Origin: Planctomycetota bacterium
GTDB taxonomy: Bacteria; Planctomycetota; Planctomycetia; Planctomycetales; Planctomycetaceae
Reading direction: 5' to 3'
Length of the DNA stretch: 9,164 nucleotides
Assembly (NCBI GenBank): GCA_023429275.1
Contig: JAEYWB010000818.1
Coordinates: forward strand, 1-9,164
The notes below the pieces were generated by a model. It saw only the letters and a list, made by a program, of their open reading frames with translations. It did no database searches and was not told the DNA's origin. Each line of letters opens with the position of its first letter. Position 1 is the stretch's first letter. A program made the translations under genes and the position numbers. This document shows positions 5,242-9,164 of this stretch, piece by piece.

Positions 5242-7044
5242 ATGTCGGCCGATTCTGTTCAGCCCTCCTCTCCCCTTCCTCAGGACCTCTCCAGCCCGCC
5301 CGCCGCCGGGTCCACTGCACCGCCGCTGGAATCGCCGCCGGGCTTCTGGCGATGGATCTACAATCACAACCCGTTCTACGTGATCAGTACGCTCTTCATG
5401 CTTTACGCCGTCCGGGCGGCTTACGGCGTGATGTCGATCGGCGAGATCAACTCCTGGTCCCTGCTGGCGGTCATGGGGGCCTACACGCTGCTCCTCGCGG
5501 GAATCGGTATCCTGATCGTTCGCTGGGGCCGAGTGTGGGAGGACGCCCGGTCGATCGTGCTGCTGCTCCTCCTGCTGTTTCTCGCCGTGTCGGTGAGCGC
5601 CGACGACCTCCTCACGCAGGAACAGTCCGCGCCGGTCGGCAGCCGGATCATGCTCGCCGGGTATCTCTTCTCGGCCGTCGTGACGGAGGCGGTCCTCCTG
5701 GGAACGCGGCTTCGACTCCCCTGGGTCTACCGCGTTCCACTTCACCTCTTCCTGCTCCTGTTCTACTCCGCCCCCTATCTCGCTTCGCCCGAGATTCACG
5801 GATGGCTGTCGGACGAACTGAACCGGATCGTGTTTCTCTTCCCGAACGTCGCCGCGCTCCTGTTCCTGACACTGATCCCGGCGGTTCGACGCGGCCCGCG
5901 TGCCGTGGACCAGAACGGGACGCCGTGGCGCTGGCCCCTCTACCCGTGGTGCGCCTTCGGGATGATCGCCTTCGCCGTCGCGTTCCGCTCGTATGTCTTC
6001 GCACTCACGTTCTGTCAGACCGGCCCGATCTGGATCGAGCTCCCCACCTCTTCGAGGCTTGGGGACCGGAGCATCCACGCCATCGCACTCGACACCATCT
6101 GGGGGCCGTACTTCCTGGTGCCGCTCCTGTGGTCGATCCTTCTGCTGATGTTCGAGGCCTCTCTCGTCACCGGCAACAAGCGGCTGACGCGTCGCACCCT
6201 CTGGTGGGCCCCGTTGCTCGCCATCCTGTCGATCATTCCCACAGGTGGCCGCGTCTACCGTGAGTTCTTCCAGCTTGTCACCGACACCGCCGGTTCGCCC
6301 CTCTGGCTGTCTCTCTGGTTCGTGGCCGCGTTCTATGCCTACGCGACGCTCCGCCGTGTCCGGGGAGGCTGGAACGGGCTGATCGCGACGCTGGGGCTGT
6401 TCACCGTTGTCGGTCCGAAGACGACAGGGCTTCATTCCCTGACAACGCCAGGCTCCATCGGAGTCGCGATTCTTGCGTTCGTACTGGCGGTGGAAGCCTG
6501 GAGGAGACGGTCGACATTCGTCGCCTTTCTGGCCTGCGCGGCCGGATCGCTTCTGCTCGTTCGACTCATGCCCGACTCGGTCTCCCCCGCTCTGCGACAG
6601 GCGGCGGGTTTCCACGCCATCTGGCTGGCGGCTGTGATTCTCGGACTCGTCGGCCGCGATTCCTTCGCAGGCTTCCTCCGGATTGTCGGGGCTGGCCTCT
6701 TCCCGTTTGCCGCGTTCGTCGCCGTCAGCGCTGTTCGTGCGGACCTCGTCCCGGCCACAGTTCGGCTGATGTATACCGGGGCGCTCACCCTGGCCTCCTG
6801 GGAGATCGCCCGCCGCTGGCAGCTTGGCTCCTACCTTTGGGCCTGCGGCGGCGTCCTGCTCTCTCTTCTGTACTTCTTGCTCGCAAGCCTCTACTGGCGG
6901 CTCGCGGAGATCTACGGCGGGCGATCGGCCTCCGCGATCCTCTGGAGCTTCGGGGCCCTTGTGGCCGGATCGCTCATCAGTACCCACAAGGCGGGCCGGA
7001 TCCGGAGAGAGGAGCCGGTCGCCTCCGAGCCGCCGGCCGAATGA
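5242..7044 (+). CDS. Polytopic membrane protein of unknown function
   Basis: I do not recognise a characterised family. The product has 600 residues from the ATG at 5242, chosen for its AGGAG site. The first 34 or so residues are Pro/Ser-rich and probably cytoplasmic. The motif FWRWIYNHNPFYVIST (35-50) leads into the first membrane segment; similar N-terminal motifs occur, as I recall, in hypothetical planctomycete membrane proteins. About 16-18 hydrophobic segments follow, roughly at 45-65, 72-94, 103-120, 137-155, 164-180, 193-213, 234-257, 287-305, 354-370, 377-391, 405-418, 426-440, 457-470, 480-498, 531-550 and 564-580. The tail is charged and hydrophilic (KAGRIRREE to the end). No soluble domain, catalytic motif, nucleotide-binding motif or transporter signature is evident. 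Conserved-looking polar spots within the hydrophobic core, such as the YREFFQLVTDT loop (339-349), could be functional. It stands alone: the gene upstream is 471 bp away and the downstream gene is convergent. A transport, envelope or sensory role would be speculation. Confidence 0.85.
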   Translation: MSADSVQPSSPLPQDLSSPPAAGSTAPPLESPPGFWRWIYNHNPFYVISTLFMLYAVRAAYGVMSIGEINSWSLLAVMGAYTLLLAGIGILIVRWGRVWEDARSIVLLLLLLFLAVSVSADDLLTQEQSAPVGSRIMLAGYLFSAVVTEAVLLGTRLRLPWVYRVPLHLFLLLFYSAPYLASPEIHGWLSDELNRIVFLFPNVAALLFLTLIPAVRRGPRAVDQNGTPWRWPLYPWCAFGMIAFAVAFRSYVFALTFCQTGPIWIELPTSSRLGDRSIHAIALDTIWGPYFLVPLLWSILLLMFEASLVTGNKRLTRRTLWWAPLLAILSIIPTGGRVYREFFQLVTDTAGSPLWLSLWFVAAFYAYATLRRVRGGWNGLIATLGLFTVVGPKTTGLHSLTTPGSIGVAILAFVLAVEAWRRRSTFVAFLACAAGSLLLVRLMPDSVSPALRQAAGFHAIWLAAVILGLVGRDSFAGFLRIVGAGLFPFAAFVAVSAVRADLVPATVRLMYTGALTLASWEIARRWQLGSYLWACGGVLLSLLYFLLASLYWRLAEIYGGRSASAILWSFGALVAGSLISTHKAGRIRREEPVASEPPAE

Positions 7045-7088
7045 GACAGCGGCTTCACGAGGTCAGCCATCCGCCTGCGCTCGCGACT

Positions 7089-7907
7089 TCAAAGCTGGTG
7101 GATCGTCATTCCGCCATCGATCTTGAGAACCTGTCCCGTGGCATACGGCAGGTCGCCTCGCACCAGCATCGCCACGACCCGGCCGACGTCCTCGGCTTCT
7201 CCCCAGCGACGGTCGAGGGTCAGGCCGTCGGCAATCAGGCGGTCATATTTCTCGACGACTCCCGCCGTCATGTCGCTGCGGATCACTCCGGGACGGACCT
7301 CGAAGACGTCGATACCGAACTCGGCGAGCCGGGCGGCCCAGAGCTTCGTCGACATTGCGAGGGCTGCCTTGCTGAGGCAGTAATCGCCGCGGTTCGTCGA
7401 GACAAACTCGGCCGAAATGGACGAGATGTTGATGACGTAGCCGCGGCCCGCTGTACCGGACGGAACAGCCTTCCGCTGTTCGATCATCTGCCGCGCGGCG
7501 AGCTGCGTCAGGAAGAAGGCCCCTTTGAGGTTGACCGCCATGACGCGGTCGAACGCCTCTTCCGTCGCCTCGAGGATGTCCCTGCGCCCCGGCGAGGTAA
7601 TGCCGGCATTGTTGACGAGGACGTCGATCCTCCCCTGAAGACGGATCGATTCGGCGATCAGTCGTTCGCGGTCGGCGGCGAGACCGATGTCTCCTGAGAC
7701 GTAGTCGACGCGAGCCCCGCTCTGCCGGAGCGGAGCGATCCCTTCGGCGACGTCGGCCGCTGGACGAACGCCGTTGAGCACCAGCGAGAAACCCTCCGCG
7801 GCGAGACGAGTGGCAATGCCCAGGCCAATCCCTCGGGCTCCTCCGGTGATCAGGGCGACGCGTTGCATCGCGGCACTGTGATTGGCTGACGGTCGAAGGT
7901 CAATCAT
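7089..7907 (-). CDS. Short-chain dehydrogenase/reductase (FabG-like, 3-ketoacyl-ACP reductase type)
   Basis: The product is a 272-residue cytoplasmic NAD(P)-dependent oxidoreductase of the classical SDR family. Visible motifs are the cofactor loop TGGARGIG (21-28), NNAG (99-102), the structural N126, and the catalytic S163, Y176 and K180 (Y-x-x-x-K, with the Ser 13 residues before the Tyr, as in FabG). The C-terminal part ends with the usual GQVLKIDGG (258-266). The sequence resembles the subgroup annotated as 3-ketoacyl-ACP reductase that carries EVRPGVIRSDMTAGV and YDRLIADGL; members are often not fatty-acid enzymes, so the substrate (acyl-ACP, sugar or polyol) is open and I give no gene symbol. 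The start at 7907 is preferred over an internal ATG at 7868 because GGAG (complement of 7915-7918) sits 7 bases upstream, whereas nothing comparable precedes 7868. It converges with the membrane protein gene (44-bp gap) and diverges from the glycosidase gene. Confidence 0.93.
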   Translation of the reverse strand: MIDLRPSANHSAAMQRVALITGGARGIGLGIATRLAAEGFSLVLNGVRPAADVAEGIAPLRQSGARVDYVSGDIGLAADRERLIAESIRLQGRIDVLVNNAGITSPGRRDILEATEEAFDRVMAVNLKGAFFLTQLAARQMIEQRKAVPSGTAGRGYVINISSISAEFVSTNRGDYCLSKAALAMSTKLWAARLAEFGIDVFEVRPGVIRSDMTAGVVEKYDRLIADGLTLDRRWGEAEDVGRVVAMLVRGDLPYATGQVLKIDGGMTIHQL

Positions 7908-8037
7908 CCGGTTTCTCCATCGCCGGGCGGACCGGGCTCACTCTCCGGATCTGGGTCGTGACAATGCGGCTGACCGAAAGCAGACTAGGGGCGCCTTTCT
8001 TCGTTGCTGTCTCCCAGAGGTCGGAGGTCTCCCGACG
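7908..8037. promoter_or_regulatory. Divergent intergenic region between the SDR and glycosidase genes
   Basis: This 130-bp stretch must hold the 5' signals for both divergent genes. It carries a GGAG site for the dehydrogenase (complement of 7915-7918) and GGAGG for the glycosidase (8023-8027, 10 bases before its ATG). A weak sigma70-like pair on the + strand, GTGACA (7958-7963) and CAGACT (7981-7986) with a 17-base spacer, is compatible with a promoter, but the -10 matches the consensus at only three of six positions. I see no clear operator symmetry. Confidence 0.4.
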
Positions 8038-9135
8038 ATGCGTGCTCCCCTTTGCTTCCTTGCGGTCGTTTTCCTGATCCCAAGTCTGGTCATGGCCGCG
8101 GAGCCTGCGCAATCGCCGTCCCTCCGCCGGATCGTCGTCAGCGCCGACAAGACGCACTTCGTCACCGAGGGGGGGGACAAGCCGTTCGTTATCTGGGGAT
8201 TCAACTATGACCACGACGACGCGGGCCGGCTTCTTGAGGACTACTGGCACGACGAATGGGAAACCGTGGCCGCCGACTTCCGCGAGATGAAGCAGCTTGG
8301 CGCGAATGTCGTACGAGTTCATCTTCAGGTCGGCCGGTTCATGGCGGCGGCGGATCAGGCCGACGAGCGGAACCTCTCGCAGCTTCGCAAACTCGTCCGG
8401 CTTGCCGAGGAGACGGGACTCTATCTCGATCTCACGGGCCTCGCGTGTTACCACAAACAGGACGTTCCAGCGTGGTACGACGCGCTCGACGAGGCGGGCC
8501 GCTGGGAAGTCCAGGCCCGATTCTGGAAGGAGATCGCCGCCGCCTGCCGCGAAAGTGACGCCATCTTCTGCTACGACCTGATGAACGAGCCAGTCGTCAG
8601 CGGCGGAAAGAACAACACCGAATGGCTCGTCGGCCCGCCGCTCGACGGCAAATACTTCGTCCAGCGGATCACGACCGATGCGGCCGGACGCAGCGACAAG
8701 GAGATCGCGAAGGCCTGGGTTGAGAAGTTGACCGGGGCGATTCGCACAGTCGACGACCGCCACCTGATCACCGTGGGCGTCATCCCGTGGGCCCAGGTCT
8801 TCAAGGGGGCGAAACCGCTGTTCCATTCCCCCGAGGTCGGAGCGTCGCTCGACTTCGTCAGTATTCACTTCTACCCGAAGAAAGTCCCGATCGACGAATC
8901 GCTGGCGGTCCTCAAGGTCTACGAAGTCGGCAAGCCGCTTGTGATCGAAGAGGTCTTTCCGCTGGAAGCGGGGCTCGAAGAAACGGAGGAGTTCATCGAA
9001 CGCTCACGTGAGCACGTCGACGGCTGGGTGAGCTTCTACTGGGGGAAGACGCCAGAGGAGTATGAGAAGAAGGGGGGCCTTCCGGCGAAGATCATCGGTG
9101 AGTGGCTGCAGCGATTCAGCAAGAAGGCGCCATAG
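8038..9135 (+). CDS. Secreted GH5-like glycoside hydrolase (cellulase superfamily, clan GH-A)
   Basis: The product has 365 residues and is predicted to be exported: an N-terminal signal peptide (MRAPLCFLAVVFLIPSLVMAA) has a likely cleavage after A20 or A21. The mature part fits a single TIM-barrel glycosidase of clan GH-A. Visible markers are the conserved Arg in NVVRVHL (R93), the acid/base glutamate in LMNEP (E184), the HFY motif (277-279), the candidate nucleophile in VIEEV (E305, less likely E304) and a barrel tryptophan in FYWGK (W335). The motif YHKQDVPAWYD (138-148) is probably part of the substrate cleft. No carbohydrate-binding module, dockerin or cell-wall anchor is present. Substrate is unknown; cellulase, mannanase or another beta-glycan activity are all possible. 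The ATG at 8038 is chosen because it starts the signal peptide and has GGAGG at 8023-8027; the in-frame extension upstream to 7882 overlaps the start of the divergent gene. The gene ends one base before a strong hairpin. Confidence 0.88.
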   Translation: MRAPLCFLAVVFLIPSLVMAAEPAQSPSLRRIVVSADKTHFVTEGGDKPFVIWGFNYDHDDAGRLLEDYWHDEWETVAADFREMKQLGANVVRVHLQVGRFMAAADQADERNLSQLRKLVRLAEETGLYLDLTGLACYHKQDVPAWYDALDEAGRWEVQARFWKEIAAACRESDAIFCYDLMNEPVVSGGKNNTEWLVGPPLDGKYFVQRITTDAAGRSDKEIAKAWVEKLTGAIRTVDDRHLITVGVIPWAQVFKGAKPLFHSPEVGASLDFVSIHFYPKKVPIDESLAVLKVYEVGKPLVIEEVFPLEAGLEETEEFIERSREHVDGWVSFYWGKTPEEYEKKGGLPAKIIGEWLQRFSKKAP

Positions 9136-9136
9136 T

Positions 9137-9159
9137 CACGCGGTTCGCCGAACCGCGTG
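9137..9159 (+). terminator. Strong hairpin after the glycosidase gene, probable terminator or repeat
   Basis: CACGCGGTTCG (9137-9147) and CGAACCGCGTG (9149-9159) are perfect reverse complements around a single central base; in practice the loop would open to about 5 bases, leaving a 9-bp GC-rich stem. It begins one base after the TAG stop (9133-9135). The window ends 5 bases later, so a T-run cannot be assessed. It could be an intrinsic terminator or a dispersed palindromic repeat. Confidence 0.5.
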
Positions 9160-9164
9160 CGGAC

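Noticed and set aside
4953..6263. A 436-codon + strand frame overlapping the membrane protein gene
   Set aside because: It starts inside the repeat arm, is Arg/Pro-rich and overlaps the well-supported frame at 5242-7044; a shadow.
4996..6987. A 663-codon open frame on the minus strand covering the membrane protein gene
   Set aside because: The translation is a strongly polar Glu/Arg/Gly/Asp/Gln mix, as expected from reading hydrophobic codons backwards. No domain, no plausible ribosome binding site, and the + strand frame has a good one.
7045..7088. Possible bidirectional terminator in the 44-bp convergent gap
   Set aside because: No stem of useful length and no T- or A-run could be found in it.
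6837..7697. A 286-codon + strand frame across the end of the membrane protein gene and the dehydrogenase
   Set aside because: It is antisense to the SDR, whose cofactor and catalytic motifs are intact, and has no recognisable motif.
7882..8037. Upstream in-frame extension of the glycosidase by 52 residues
   Set aside because: It would bury the signal peptide internally and overlap the divergent dehydrogenase start; GGAGG precedes the ATG at 8038.
1..9164. A hidden defence system, toxin-antitoxin pair, prophage or CRISPR array
   Set aside because: All sizeable genes are assigned to housekeeping or metabolic families or to one lone membrane protein; no nuclease, transposase, integrase, toxin-size gene pair or regularly spaced repeats is seen.

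Overview
This is a GC-rich bacterial chromosomal segment that reads as ordinary, densely coding DNA. The best guess for the source is a member of the Planctomycetes (Planctomycetota). That rests on three things: the style of the proteins, the orphan polytopic membrane protein at 5242-7044, and a 25-bp repeat containing GGCCTTCCAGGCC, which I associate from memory with planctomycete intergenic DNA. This is inference; no phylogenetic marker such as rRNA or a ribosomal protein is present.

Layout. Bases 1-351 hold the C-terminal end of a molybdopterin molybdenumtransferase (MoeA), cut by the window edge. After a 117-bp gap come two cell-envelope genes on the same strand: lnt (469-2424, apolipoprotein N-acyltransferase, all three catalytic residues visible) and mrdA (2524-4770, penicillin-binding protein 2, all three transpeptidase motifs visible). 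They are separated by only 99 bp and share a reading frame. A 471-bp gap follows (4771-5241). It contains a 182-bp element bounded by 25-bp inverted repeats, a 12-bp perfect palindrome and a long pyrimidine tract. The next + strand gene (5242-7044) encodes a roughly 600-residue polytopic membrane protein of unknown function. It converges on a minus-strand short-chain dehydrogenase (7089-7907), which in turn diverges from a secreted GH5-like glycosidase (8038-9135). A strong hairpin begins one base after the glycosidase stop codon.

How the genes may work together. lnt and mrdA both act at the inner membrane, in lipoprotein maturation and in elongation-type peptidoglycan cross-linking, and may be co-transcribed. 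The moeA fragment serves molybdenum cofactor synthesis and is probably only a neighbour. The dehydrogenase and glycosidase could share a divergent promoter region, but no metabolic link between them is shown.

I found no CRISPR array, defence system, transposase, tRNA or rRNA. I see no convincing case for an undescribed multi-gene system. The items most worth a second look are the inverted-repeat element, the orphan membrane protein, the charged insertion in PBP2 and the stop-separated in-frame lnt/mrdA arrangement.
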